Source: Clostridia bacterium
GTDB taxonomy: Bacteria > Bacillota > Clostridia > TANB77 > UBA1234
DNA length: 56,055 nt
Reading direction: 5' to 3'
NCBI GenBank assembly: GCA_017521465.1
Contig: JAFXCN010000014.1
Location: 1-56,055, forward strand
In this document: one piece after another, positions 42,899 through 52,065 of the stretch
How the letters are laid out: the number at the start of each line of letters is the position of its first letter
Position numbering within the stretch: the first letter of the stretch is position 1
Program-made: the position numbers and the translations under genes
Notes under the pieces: generated by a model
What the model was told of the DNA's origin: nothing
What the model saw: the letters and a program-made list of their open reading frames with translations, nothing else
Database searches by the model: none

Positions 42899-43700
42899 CG
42901 AGTTATCAATTGATAGAAAAAAATATCTTTTAAGCAAGAAACGCGAAAAACTATTGATATTTGCATGTCAAATTTTATCTTTATTTTTACTAATTGTTGC
43001 TTGGGAAATTCTTGCAAATATAGGTATAATAGATTCTTTTATAACCAGCCAACCAAGCAGAATTTGGGAAACATTACTAAATGCTCCAAATAATGATTTA
43101 TTGTATCATTTATGGGTGACATGCTATGAAACAATAATAGGTTTTCTACTCGGAACAACGATTGGAACAATTATCGCTTGTATATTATGGTGGTCTGATT
43201 TTGTATGTAAAGTTGCAGATCCATATTTAGTAATTTTAAATAGTTTGCCTAAAGTCGCACTTGGCCCAGTAATAATTGTATGGGTAGGTGCTGGCGCTCC
43301 AGCCATAATTACAATGGCACTTGCAATTTCATTAGTAGTAACCGTTTTAGAAATGTTAAATGGATTTAAAAATACTGATCCAAACATCATAAAAATGGCT
43401 AAAACTTTTAATGCAAGTAAATGGCAAATATTTTTCAAAATTGTTCTTCCATCTAACATTTCGACATTAATAAACGCATTAAAAGTAAATATTGGCCTAT
43501 CATTAGTCGGTGTTATTTCGGGTGAATTTTTGGTATCTAAAGCAGGTTTGGGCTATTTAATAGTATATGGTGGCCAGGTATTTAAATTAGATTTAGTAAT
43601 GACAAGTGTACTTGTGCTTGGTGTTGTTGCAGCATTGATGTATCAAGCTGTTCTATTGCTTGAAAAATTAATTTTACGATTTATTATGCACAAAAGTTAA
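42891..43700 (+). CDS. ABC importer permease (BPD_transp_1, SsuC/TauC type)
   Basis: The 269-residue protein has about six hydrophobic helices and the cytoplasmic EAA-like loop (MAKTFNASKWQIFFKIVLPSNI, near residue 170), typical of these permeases. GGAAGGAG precedes the ATG. It partners the preceding ATPase. Confidence 0.92.
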   Translation: MINELSIDRKKYLLSKKREKLLIFACQILSLFLLIVAWEILANIGIIDSFITSQPSRIWETLLNAPNNDLLYHLWVTCYETIIGFLLGTTIGTIIACILWWSDFVCKVADPYLVILNSLPKVALGPVIIVWVGAGAPAIITMALAISLVVTVLEMLNGFKNTDPNIIKMAKTFNASKWQIFFKIVLPSNISTLINALKVNIGLSLVGVISGEFLVSKAGLGYLIVYGGQVFKLDLVMTSVLVLGVVAALMYQAVLLLEKLILRFIMHKS

Positions 43701-43754
43701 GATGCTTGCATATAATTTCTTGTGATTATCAATAACAAATTTTAGGAGGTAAAA

Positions 43755-44801
43755 ATGAAAAGAAATCGCATTTTGTTTTTCATGATTAGTATACTACTTA
43801 TTTTAAGTACTTGTTTAATTGGATGCACTCCAAATAATCAAACTGATACAAACATACCAGACCAAACTCAAACAGATAATAAGCAAGAAGAACTTACAAA
43901 AGTTACCGTAAGTGAAGTTACTCATTCAGTATTTTATGCACCACAATATGCAGCTATCAATTTAGGAATATTTGAAAAACACGGTATAGATATAGAATTA
44001 ATAAACAGCCAAGGTGCAGATAAAGTTATGACAGCAGTGCTTGCAGACCAAGTTGATATAGGATTTGCAGGGCCAGAAGCATCTATCTATGTCTATAACG
44101 AAGGAAAAGATGACTACATTCAAGTGTTTGCTCAAATGACACAAAAAGACGGTTCGTTTTTAGTATCTAGAGAAGCTACAGACAATTTTAGTTGGGATGA
44201 TTTAAGAGGAAAACATGTATTGCCAGGTAGAAAAGGCGGCGCACCTTATATGACATTTGAATATGTATTAAAACAAAAAGGAATAAATCCAGCAACAGAT
44301 TTAAATTTCGACAATAGCATAAGTTATGACATGATGAATAGTGCATTTGCTGGCGGCACAGGAGACTATATAACAATATTCGAACCAACTGCAACTGTGT
44401 TTGAAAACGAAGGAAGAGGTTATATCGTCGCATCTATCGGTGCAGAAGCTGGCGAAATCCCATATACAGCCTACTTTGCAAAGAAAAGCTTTTTAGAAAA
44501 AAATCCTGAATTAATCCAAAACTTCACAGATGCAATTTATGAAGGATTGCAATGGGTTGAAACACATACACCAGCAGAAATTGCTGAAGTGGTATTGCCA
44601 TCATTCCCAGAAGTTGATGTAGCTGTACTTGAAAAAGTAGTAGAAAGATACAAAGAAATCGATGCATGGAAATTAGAACCTTCAATGACAGAAGAATCGT
44701 TTAATAGATTGCAAGATGTTATGATTGAAGCTGGCGAGCTTACAGAAAAAGCACCATATGATTTGATAGTAAATAATAGTTTTGCTGAAAAAGTGAAATA
44801 A
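43755..44801 (+). CDS. NMT1/SsuA-like substrate-binding lipoprotein
   Basis: The 348-residue protein has a lipobox LIGC at residues 21-24, so Cys24 is the anchor. FYAPQYAAINLGIFEKHGIDIEL near 55 and the ADQVDIGFAGPEASIYV segment near 100 place it in the NMT1/THI5-like periplasmic-binding family. The ligand (thiamine-pyrimidine, riboflavin, sulfonate or other) cannot be told; no thi or rib genes are adjacent. TTAGGAGGT precedes the ATG. Confidence 0.9.
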   Translation: MKRNRILFFMISILLILSTCLIGCTPNNQTDTNIPDQTQTDNKQEELTKVTVSEVTHSVFYAPQYAAINLGIFEKHGIDIELINSQGADKVMTAVLADQVDIGFAGPEASIYVYNEGKDDYIQVFAQMTQKDGSFLVSREATDNFSWDDLRGKHVLPGRKGGAPYMTFEYVLKQKGINPATDLNFDNSISYDMMNSAFAGGTGDYITIFEPTATVFENEGRGYIVASIGAEAGEIPYTAYFAKKSFLEKNPELIQNFTDAIYEGLQWVETHTPAEIAEVVLPSFPEVDVAVLEKVVERYKEIDAWKLEPSMTEESFNRLQDVMIEAGELTEKAPYDLIVNNSFAEKVK

Positions 44802-44802
44802 A

Positions 44803-44833
44803 AAAATATGGAGGATTTATCCTCCATATTTTG
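44803..44833. terminator. Bidirectional terminator of the ABC and glycosyltransferase operons
   Basis: AAAATATGGAGGA and TCCTCCATATTTT pair around TTTA. The stop codon of the minus-strand glycosyltransferase at 44817 lies in it. Confidence 0.85.
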
Positions 44834-45812
44834 CTGTATATAATTCTTTTACTACTTTTGCATAAACTTCTCTATTCTCAAGGAATAAATATAGTGAAGC
44901 CAATTTATAATTACTCAATACATTTTCGAAAGCATTTTTATCAATATTTTTCAAGATATCATTTATTTTTCTTTCTAATTTTTCAATAATTTCAGAATTC
45001 ATTAATTCTGTATTTCCAGACAAATACGTTCTCTCAATTAACGTTAAGGCATTTCTAATATATCCTGCATTTAACATTTCTTTCATATGAGGAAATCTAT
45101 TAATCAAAAATTCTGTTCTTTCTTCAATTAACAAATAATTATCATTTTGTTTTGAGCTGGTATATTTTGATTCAACAAAACTATCTGGTCTTGTTAAATA
45201 ATAATATAATTCTTCTTCTATTACTACAACTTTGTTTGCAGCACTATACAATTTATAATTGGTTGCAGAATCTTCATAACGTCTACCTAAAGGAAATCTA
45301 ATTCCATCAAAAAGTGTTCTTAAATACATTTTTCCACACGCATAATCATAAAAGTTACTTACACTCATTAAATTGTATATCGTTTCTTCAGCCGTATATA
45401 CATTCACGTTTTCATTAGGCTCAATCTGAAATTCTTCACCTTCTACGAATCTCTTTACCATACAAATAGAAACTTGAGCATTATTATTTAAAATTTCTTT
45501 CAACATTTTTTCACAATAGTCATTAGCAATAAGATCATCACTATCGACAAACGTTATATATTCACCAGTAGCTATATCAATAGCATCATTTCTTGCAGCT
45601 GAAACGCCCCCATTTTCTTTATGTATAACCTTTATTCTTGAATCTTTTTCAGCATATTCGTCACAGATTTTTCCTGTATTATCAGCAGAACCATCATCTA
45701 CTATTATTATTTCCAAATTTTTATAAGTTTGTTCTAACACTGTATTTAAACATTTAGCTAAGTATTTTTCTACATTATATGCTGGTATTATAACACTAAT
45801 TAATTTATCCAT
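44817..45812 (-). CDS. Family 2 glycosyltransferase
   Basis: The 331-residue enzyme has a GT-A domain: SVIIPAYNVEKYLAKCL at residue 5, IIVDDGSADNT near 35 and the DSDD metal-binding motif near 88. The C-terminal 100 residues are a helical extension. ATG 45812 follows GGAGG; a GTG upstream would overlap the previous gene's stop. It is second in the riboswitch-controlled pair and probably builds a surface polysaccharide or teichoic acid. The donor sugar is unknown. Confidence 0.92.
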   Translation of the reverse strand: MDKLISVIIPAYNVEKYLAKCLNTVLEQTYKNLEIIIVDDGSADNTGKICDEYAEKDSRIKVIHKENGGVSAARNDAIDIATGEYITFVDSDDLIANDYCEKMLKEILNNNAQVSICMVKRFVEGEEFQIEPNENVNVYTAEETIYNLMSVSNFYDYACGKMYLRTLFDGIRFPLGRRYEDSATNYKLYSAANKVVVIEEELYYYLTRPDSFVESKYTSSKQNDNYLLIEERTEFLINRFPHMKEMLNAGYIRNALTLIERTYLSGNTELMNSEIIEKLERKINDILKNIDKNAFENVLSNYKLASLYLFLENREVYAKVVKELYTAKYGG

Positions 45813-45823
45813 ATTTTCCTCCA

Positions 45824-46900
45824 CTATTTTAACATTTCTTTATAAAACTCTGTGGTTGGTTTTGACATTTTTTCTCTGTCTTCTTTTGACATATATTTTC
45901 TTATATCAGATATAACTCCACATATATCAATTACATCTTTATATTCACCAGAAACAATTTTATTTATTATTAAACTTAATGATTTTTGGCATGCTGGCAC
46001 ATCTAATTCAGAACTTAATTTATAGAACCATCTCATTTCAGATAATACTTCTATCTTTTCTTCTTCTGTTAATGATACAGAATCTATAAATTTATATAAC
46101 ATATAAGTCATACTTTTGGCATAAAAGAATCTATAATAATCTAATCTGTCATTTTCTAAAAACTTATTATATATACTCTTGTATGCCGAATTAATATTTT
46201 CGAAATAGTTCTTAGAACAATTCCAAGATACCGAAAGTGTTTTACTTGCATTTCTAACTCTATAAAAATAAATTACACTCTTGTTATAATATATTTTGCT
46301 TGCACACATCATTGAAGAATATGAGAAAAATGCATCTTCTGCTGGAACACCTTCTAAGAATCTCAATTCATTCTTTTTCACAAATTCAGCATTAAATATT
46401 TTGTTGCATACAGAAGAATTCAAAACAAAGAAAGAATTAATATAGTCATAAGAATCTAGCAAAAACGTATCATATTTTTCTTGGCTAAAAATTGGTTGTT
46501 CCCACTCTTTTCCGTCTTCATCTGCGTTCTTATAATTCGCTGTAACAAAATCTGCATCCTTTTCTTTTATAAAGTTATATAAAGTTTCGCACGCATCAAG
46601 AGAATAAAAATCATCTGCATCTGTAAACATTATATATTCTCCATGTACATGTTCTAGTCCAATATTTCTTGCATGTCCAGCGACTCCTGTATTTTTTTCT
46701 GTTTTTAACAAAGCTACATTTTCATACTTATCTGAAAATTCTTTTGCAATTTCAAAACTCTTATCTGTTGAATTATCATCAACAATAATAACTTCAAGAT
46801 TTTCAAAACCTATTGTTTGATTCAAAATACTATTCAAACAATCTTTTAAATAATTTTCAACATTATACATTGGAACAATAATACTAACTTTATACATCAT
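45824..46900 (-). CDS. Family 2 glycosyltransferase
   Basis: The 358-residue enzyme begins MMYKVSIIVPMYNVENYLKD, has EVIIVDDNSTD near 35 and FTDADDFY near 90, then a C-terminal helical domain. It is the first gene behind the c-di-AMP riboswitch and ends 11 bp before the second glycosyltransferase start, so they form one operon. GAGGAAATG precedes the start. Confidence 0.92.
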   Translation of the reverse strand: MMYKVSIIVPMYNVENYLKDCLNSILNQTIGFENLEVIIVDDNSTDKSFEIAKEFSDKYENVALLKTEKNTGVAGHARNIGLEHVHGEYIMFTDADDFYSLDACETLYNFIKEKDADFVTANYKNADEDGKEWEQPIFSQEKYDTFLLDSYDYINSFFVLNSSVCNKIFNAEFVKKNELRFLEGVPAEDAFFSYSSMMCASKIYYNKSVIYFYRVRNASKTLSVSWNCSKNYFENINSAYKSIYNKFLENDRLDYYRFFYAKSMTYMLYKFIDSVSLTEEEKIEVLSEMRWFYKLSSELDVPACQKSLSLIINKIVSGEYKDVIDICGVISDIRKYMSKEDREKMSKPTTEFYKEMLK

Positions 46901-46914
46901 TTCCTCCTCAAAAA

Positions 46915-46939
46915 AAGTTATAGAGAGACCCTATAACTT
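46915..46939 (-). terminator. Riboswitch expression-platform terminator
   Basis: AAGTTATAG and CTATAACTT pair around GGTCTCT and are followed on the minus strand by T6, just before the SD and ATG of the glycosyltransferase gene. Confidence 0.8.
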
Positions 46940-46944
46940 CAACA

Positions 46945-47075
46945 AAATTCTCTCTAAAAAGCTTACCAAGTTAGCTGACGGGTTCGGAATAGAAAGTTTC
47001 CTACTATAAATAGATACACCCCAAAAACGGTTCCTCGGCTCTCAAAACGAGATTCAGCCTTTATTAAACTATGCA
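46945..47075 (-). promoter_or_regulatory. ydaO-type c-di-AMP riboswitch
   Basis: Read on the minus strand, GAGCCGAGGAACCG, TTTTTGGGGTGTAT, CTTTCTATTCCGAACCCG and TCAGCTAACTTGGTAAGC occur in the order of the ydaO/yuaA aptamer (GGGAACC, GGGGUG, CCGAACCCGUCAGCUAACCUCGUAAGC). The terminator at 46915 fits the usual OFF-switch. It controls two glycosyltransferases. The identification is by consensus recall, not by a covariance search. Confidence 0.8.
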
Positions 47076-47206
47076 TATTTTATCATATTTTTCTGCAAAA
47101 GGCAATATTTATGTAAATGTTTCTTGTTATCTGCTATATTTATCAGCTATAATTTGCATTTTTTCGACAACTTATGATATACTTACTTGCAAAGGAGTGA
47201 AAAAAG

Positions 47207-48070
47207 ATGTTTAAACTAAAATTTGCAAAAACATATGATTTTGCAATAATGTCAAAACACAATTTAGAACATGTATTAGAAGATTATTTTACAGTTTCTG
47301 AAAATGCTTTTTGCGTGGCTGATGGCGTTACTAGAGATTTAAAAGATGGCACACCTATTGTTTACCCTGAGACTTATGAACAAGCCGTTGAATTAATACA
47401 AAAATATCCTAATCCAAGTGGTGCTACGGCAGCCGCAAAAATATGTGCGGAAGGATTTGTTAGCTTAGCATCTTCCCTTTCTACTGTTTTAGAAATAACA
47501 AATGCGCACATTATGAATGTTTTAAAAACTGTAAATTCTGAAATAGCAACTTTGAATAAAAACAGAAAAATAGATTACGTAAAAAATGACTATTATGCTT
47601 GTGTTGCTGTTGGTGGAATTTTTGTAGATAACATGTTATGGTGTTTTGCAATCGGAGATTCTACAATAAGAATTCTCGATAAAGACTATAATATAGTTTT
47701 TGACTCTAGCGCAACAAATACTGCATTAGTTCCATATAAACCTTCACTTTTCTTAAAGCTTCGCCGTGGAACATGGACTTGGAACAATGCTAAATACAGA
47801 AAATTTTGGAGAAAAAGAGTTAGAAATAACACTTGGCGTTTGTTTACTGGAAAATATACTTTCGGAGCATTAACGGGCGAAAAGAAAGCAATTCCATTTA
47901 TAAAAACATATTCTATAAATTTAGATAATGCCAAATACATACTAGCCTATTCAGATGGTTGTGAAGAATGTTTACGAACAAAAGAACAAATGATTAGTGT
48001 AATTGCAAACCCAGAACAAATCAAAGAAGAAACACATGAAAAAACATTACTAATATATGAAAAAGAATAA
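47207..48070 (+). CDS. PP2C-like phosphatase domain protein
   Basis: The 287-residue protein has PP2C-type motifs: FCVADGVTRD near residue 37, FAIGDSTIRI near 148 and LAYSDGCEEC near 246, with Gly/Asp metal residues. It is shorter and somewhat divergent from typical Ser/Thr phosphatases. GGAGTG precedes the ATG. It diverges from the riboswitch operon. The target protein is unknown. Confidence 0.75.
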   Translation: MFKLKFAKTYDFAIMSKHNLEHVLEDYFTVSENAFCVADGVTRDLKDGTPIVYPETYEQAVELIQKYPNPSGATAAAKICAEGFVSLASSLSTVLEITNAHIMNVLKTVNSEIATLNKNRKIDYVKNDYYACVAVGGIFVDNMLWCFAIGDSTIRILDKDYNIVFDSSATNTALVPYKPSLFLKLRRGTWTWNNAKYRKFWRKRVRNNTWRLFTGKYTFGALTGEKKAIPFIKTYSINLDNAKYILAYSDGCEECLRTKEQMISVIANPEQIKEETHEKTLLIYEKE

Positions 48071-48072
48071 AT

Positions 48073-48099
48073 AAAAAAGCGGTAAACACCGCTTTTTTT
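48073..48099 (+). terminator. Terminator of PP2C-like gene
   Basis: AAAAAAGCGGT and ACCGCTTTTTT pair around AAAC, just beyond the stop codon. Confidence 0.85.
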
Positions 48100-48172
48100 A
48101 TTATCTATTTATCATCATTTTAAACCAGGGTAAAAAGGTAAGAAATGTTACCAAAAGTGGCGGGGCAATTTA

Positions 48173-48907
48173 TTATTTACCCATAAACATCTGAACAAGT
48201 ACCTTTCCATACTTCGGTGACTCCACAATTCCTATTCCTGTATAATTATATGCATTACTTAATATATTCGCTTTATGCCCTTCTGAGTTCATCCACGCTG
48301 TCACTGCTCCTTGTAGTGTCGAGTTTCCTGCAATATTTTCACCAGCAGCCTTATATGTTATCCCGAATGATTTCATCATTTCAAATGGAGAACCGTATGT
48401 TGGTGAGTTATGAGAAAAATAATTATTATCTACTAAATCTTTCGCTTTTGCTCTTGCTACTTTTAATAGTTCTTCGTCAAATTTTAATTCTCCCAACCCG
48501 TTCTTTTTTCTTTCTGCATTTATTAATTTTAACAGTTCTATTTCTTCTGCTGTTGCACTTGTTCCATTTGATGTCTGTGTTTGGTTATTCGTATTGTTTT
48601 CTGTACTCACTCCTGCATTCGCAACTATTTTCTTTACATACTTTGTGCTTACAGCTCCAATTTGATCGCTTGGTGTTTGTACTACATACCAATCCCCTAT
48701 TTTAGCAAACACTCTTATATATTCGTTTTTATATACCGTTCCTATCACTCTATATCCTGTACCAGGACCCGTTCTTACATTTAGTGCTGATGCTGTTACA
48801 AGCCCAGTTACAAAGTCTACTTGCTCATAATGTTTCATTGCAAGTAATATGTTTGACGAAAATAATATTGTGCTTATAATAAGTATACTAATTAATATTT
48901 TTTTCAT
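48173..48907 (-). CDS. SH3b- and CAP-domain secreted protein (YkwD-like)
   Basis: The 244-residue protein has a signal peptide (1-24), a bacterial SH3 domain at about 33-92 (ALNVRTGPGTGYRVIGTVYKN), a Thr/Asn linker, and a CAP/SCP domain at about 120-243 with NAERKKNGLGEL, YFSHNSP and HKANILSNAYNYTGIGI. CAP domains occur in secreted and spore-coat proteins (YkwD, SafA partners). AGGAGGAT precedes the ATG. It stands alone. Confidence 0.88.
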   Translation of the reverse strand: MKKILISILIISTILFSSNILLAMKHYEQVDFVTGLVTASALNVRTGPGTGYRVIGTVYKNEYIRVFAKIGDWYVVQTPSDQIGAVSTKYVKKIVANAGVSTENNTNNQTQTSNGTSATAEEIELLKLINAERKKNGLGELKFDEELLKVARAKAKDLVDNNYFSHNSPTYGSPFEMMKSFGITYKAAGENIAGNSTLQGAVTAWMNSEGHKANILSNAYNYTGIGIVESPKYGKVLVQMFMGK

Positions 48908-48974
48908 AAAAATATCCTCCTTATTGATAATTACTTATTGTAATTATTTCCAATAAAGAGGACTTTATACATTT

Positions 48975-49532
48975 TTACTTTTTAACTGAATATCCGAATT
49001 TTCCTAATTCTTTACCTAATGTATAATATTTGCCATGAGAATATGTGATCAAATTACATTCTTCCATGCAAAATCTATCATTTTCATCAAAGTATTTTTC
49101 ATCTACGTTTACTGCAAGCACTTCTGCCATAAACATATGATGAGAGCCTAATTCTTTTATCTCTACCACTTTACACTCTATTGATACTGGACTTTCTTTT
49201 ATCATAGGGCAATTAACTTTTGTCGCTTTTTCCTTTGTTAGATTTAATTTTTCAAACTTGTTCATGTCTTTGCCGCTTCTAACACCAGCAAAATCCGTAG
49301 CATACGCAAGTTCTTCATTTGTAAGATTTATTACAAATTCCATATTTTCTTTGATAATATCATATGAAAATCTTTCTGGTCTTACCGATATATATGTCAT
49401 AGCAGGATCTGTACATATCGTACCTGTCCATGCAACTGTAAATAGATTTGCATTTTCCATTGTGCCACAACTGACTAATACTGCTGGTATTGGATATACT
49501 AATGTCCCTGGCTTCCATGTAATTTTTCCCAT
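48975..49532 (-). CDS. Flavin reductase-like FMN-binding protein
   Basis: The 185-residue protein (MGKITWKPGTLVYPIPAVLVSCG, then TYISVRPERFSYDIIKENMEFVINLTNE) belongs to the flavin reductase-like/flavoredoxin family. Family members reduce or bind FMN. It starts 1 bp after the upstream stalk-domain gene stops, so it is the last gene of the trmFO operon. Substrate unknown. Confidence 0.9.
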   Translation of the reverse strand: MGKITWKPGTLVYPIPAVLVSCGTMENANLFTVAWTGTICTDPAMTYISVRPERFSYDIIKENMEFVINLTNEELAYATDFAGVRSGKDMNKFEKLNLTKEKATKVNCPMIKESPVSIECKVVEIKELGSHHMFMAEVLAVNVDEKYFDENDRFCMEECNLITYSHGKYYTLGKELGKFGYSVKK

Positions 49533-49533
49533 T

Positions 49534-50811
49534 CTAATCTCCTTTTTCTATTTGTGATGCTTTTGGCATACTCAATTTGATATTGCTATTTATTGAAGAA
49601 AATGTTGACTCTGTTTCTATATTAGCAGATATACTTTCTTCTGTTTCAGAATTCTGCATATAAAAATCAATTTCTGTTTCTACTTTTGATAATCTATCTT
49701 CTTTATATGTTATAGCAATATTTAAATTCATACTTCCTACAGATAAAAACTCCAACAAGTCATTTTGTTTTTCATCAGATGCATTTAGCATCTCAGCCAA
49801 ATCTAATGACAATTCATATTTTTTATTCTTTGTTCCAGTAACTTTAAAATTATCTTCGCCATACATTTTATACAATGATTCTAATACTGTTTGAATTTCA
49901 GAATAACTATTTATATTTAAATTTTCTTCAGGAATTTTTAATTCTTCAACATAATCATTTAAAGAGTATTCTGTATCTGTTGCTATATTAACATTTACTA
50001 AAGATTTTACCCATTTTTTTGTATCTGCATTTGAAGCTTTTGTATATGTTTCATTACCATTTGTTATAAATTCAAATTTATACTCATCATATTGAGCATC
50101 TTCTAATGCCTTTTGAATTTCACCATTTCCTGATAAGTCTATTTCAAAATCAAAATCATATATTCCTTCCTTATTTTTTTGTAAAATTGCTTCTCCATCT
50201 ATCGTTACCTTTTCATTATTCTTTCTATTTTCGTCATCTTTATATGAAACATTACCAGAAATCTTAGTTTTTACCTTGTATGATTCCATTATTTCTTTTT
50301 TCATTTCTAAAAACTCTACTAATGTTGGAGCATTTTTTCTTATTCCGTCTTCTATAAAGGAATAATCAATAATTATAACAGATCTATTTTCATTATCCCA
50401 ACCTACTTGTTTTTCAAGACTTTCAGCGATAAATCTTACAGGAACCATTGTCCTATTGTTTAATATTAATGGTGCACTGTCTAATGTAATTTCTGTTATT
50501 TCATTTGTAACTCTGTCTTGAACACTTGCTTTAGCATTATCAATTTGTAAGTTTATCACTTTTTCTTCTGTTGTAGCAGTTATTTTTCTTTCTTCCCCAT
50601 CCCATTCAATTTGAGCGCCAACTACTTCAAATATTTTTCGCATTGGCACCATGGTTCTATTATTAATCATTTCAGGATTTACAACATTCCCATTTTCATC
50701 TGTAAAATCAATATATTCGCCATTCAATTGTACTGTTATTGGATTTGCAGCATATATAGTGGTGAACATCATCATAAGAATTACAAATAACCAAAATATT
50801 TTTTTATTCAT
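49534..50811 (-). CDS. Secreted protein with copper-amine-oxidase-like (stalk) domain
   Basis: The 425-residue protein has a signal peptide (1-21). Two copies of the stalk-domain repeat follow (NNRTMVPMRKIFEVV near 50 and NNRTMVPVRFIAESL near 120). The C-terminal 270 residues are beta-rich with a LppX/LolA-like or lipocalin-like feel and no recognised motif. Stalk domains are common in Clostridia surface proteins; their binding partners are unknown. It is a paralogue of the next gene and ends next to the flavin reductase. Confidence 0.8.
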   Translation of the reverse strand: MNKKIFWLFVILMMMFTTIYAANPITVQLNGEYIDFTDENGNVVNPEMINNRTMVPMRKIFEVVGAQIEWDGEERKITATTEEKVINLQIDNAKASVQDRVTNEITEITLDSAPLILNNRTMVPVRFIAESLEKQVGWDNENRSVIIIDYSFIEDGIRKNAPTLVEFLEMKKEIMESYKVKTKISGNVSYKDDENRKNNEKVTIDGEAILQKNKEGIYDFDFEIDLSGNGEIQKALEDAQYDEYKFEFITNGNETYTKASNADTKKWVKSLVNVNIATDTEYSLNDYVEELKIPEENLNINSYSEIQTVLESLYKMYGEDNFKVTGTKNKKYELSLDLAEMLNASDEKQNDLLEFLSVGSMNLNIAITYKEDRLSKVETEIDFYMQNSETEESISANIETESTFSSINSNIKLSMPKASQIEKGD

Positions 50812-50820
50812 ATATACCTC

Positions 50821-52065
50821 CTAGTTTATATTTAACTTTATAGTATAAACTATTTTTTCGTCATATTCATTTGTTCCCGTAAAAGTTATAATTGAATTTT
50901 TTCCATTATTATTTAATGTTCCATTTATTGAAATATTATTCATATCATATAGCATTTCTTCTAGTATTACATCATAATTAAAAATTTCTTTATTTATTAC
51001 ATTATAAATTTTGCTTATAGCATTTCCATAAATGATATTATCTAATTTCGTTAAATCGAAATATTTGTTATTATGCGAATGAATATTTGAAATATTAAAT
51101 GTAGCATTTCCATTTAAATTTTTATATGACAATGCATTAACAAATTTGTTCCATTCATTATTTATAGCATTAGCCGTGCTTACATTTAATTGAGCATCTT
51201 TTACATTAATTAGATTTTGAATTAATTCCGCAAAATTATCATTTGCATTTCCAGTTAAATTTAATTCTTTATAACTAACATTTTTTTCTTGATTAATGCT
51301 GATTCCTAACATTTTAGCAAAAGTTGTGTTAGTTGTTGAATATTTTATAGCTGTATCATTATATTGTGTTTTTAAATCAATATTATTCCATCCTTCTTCT
51401 GCTATTTCTTTCATAAGCTCATTGCTTCCACTAAAATTAATTTGTGTATTATAGTTTTCTCCAACTTTTATCACATTTGCTTTTACAATAGCTGTATTGT
51501 TATTTCTACTATCCACTTGATCATAATAATTTCTTGTTATTTCAATATCAAAGTTATCATAATTGTCACTTACTATTTCGTATAATGCTGACGCTTTTGA
51601 TTTTAAATTGTTTGCAAAATATTCGTAATCTATTATTATAGCCGTGTAATTAGCTGCATCCCAACCTACTTGTTTTTCCAAGCTTTCTGCTATAAATCTT
51701 AAAGGAACTAAAGTTCTATTATTGTATATTATAGGTGCTGTATCTAATGTAATCTTAGATTCTTTATCATTTACTATTTTTTTAGCTACTTTATTATCAA
51801 TTTGCAAAATCAAAGTTGTATCATCTTTTGTTGCTGTAACAGTTCTTGTATCTCCATTCCAATCAACAGTACAATTTAATACTTCAAATATTTTTCTAAG
51901 AGGCACCATTGTCCTACTGTTAATTATTTGCGCATCAACCTTAGCACCATTACTATCAGTAAAATCAATTACATTTCCGTTAATTTGCACTTTAGCTGTC
52001 GCTGCAAGTGTTGATGTACAAATTAGAAATAGCATTGTTAGAATCAAAAAAATTTTTTTATTCAT
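50821..52065 (-). CDS. Secreted protein with copper-amine-oxidase-like (stalk) domain
   Basis: The 414-residue protein is a paralogue of the 49534 gene: signal peptide 1-22, the repeats [16 protein letters not shown] near 50 and [16 protein letters not shown] near 117, then a long Asn-rich C-terminal region. It begins inside the end of trmFO (8-base overlap) and is 9 bp before its paralogue, suggesting translational coupling and tandem duplication. TTTAGGAGGTAATC precedes the ATG. Confidence 0.8.
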   Translation of the reverse strand: MNKKIFLILTMLFLICTSTLAATAKVQINGNVIDFTDSNGAKVDAQIINSRTMVPLRKIFEVLNCTVDWNGDTRTVTATKDDTTLILQIDNKVAKKIVNDKESKITLDTAPIIYNNRTLVPLRFIAESLEKQVGWDAANYTAIIIDYEYFANNLKSKASALYEIVSDNYDNFDIEITRNYYDQVDSRNNNTAIVKANVIKVGENYNTQINFSGSNELMKEIAEEGWNNIDLKTQYNDTAIKYSTTNTTFAKMLGISINQEKNVSYKELNLTGNANDNFAELIQNLINVKDAQLNVSTANAINNEWNKFVNALSYKNLNGNATFNISNIHSHNNKYFDLTKLDNIIYGNAISKIYNVINKEIFNYDVILEEMLYDMNNISINGTLNNNGKNSIITFTGTNEYDEKIVYTIKLNIN

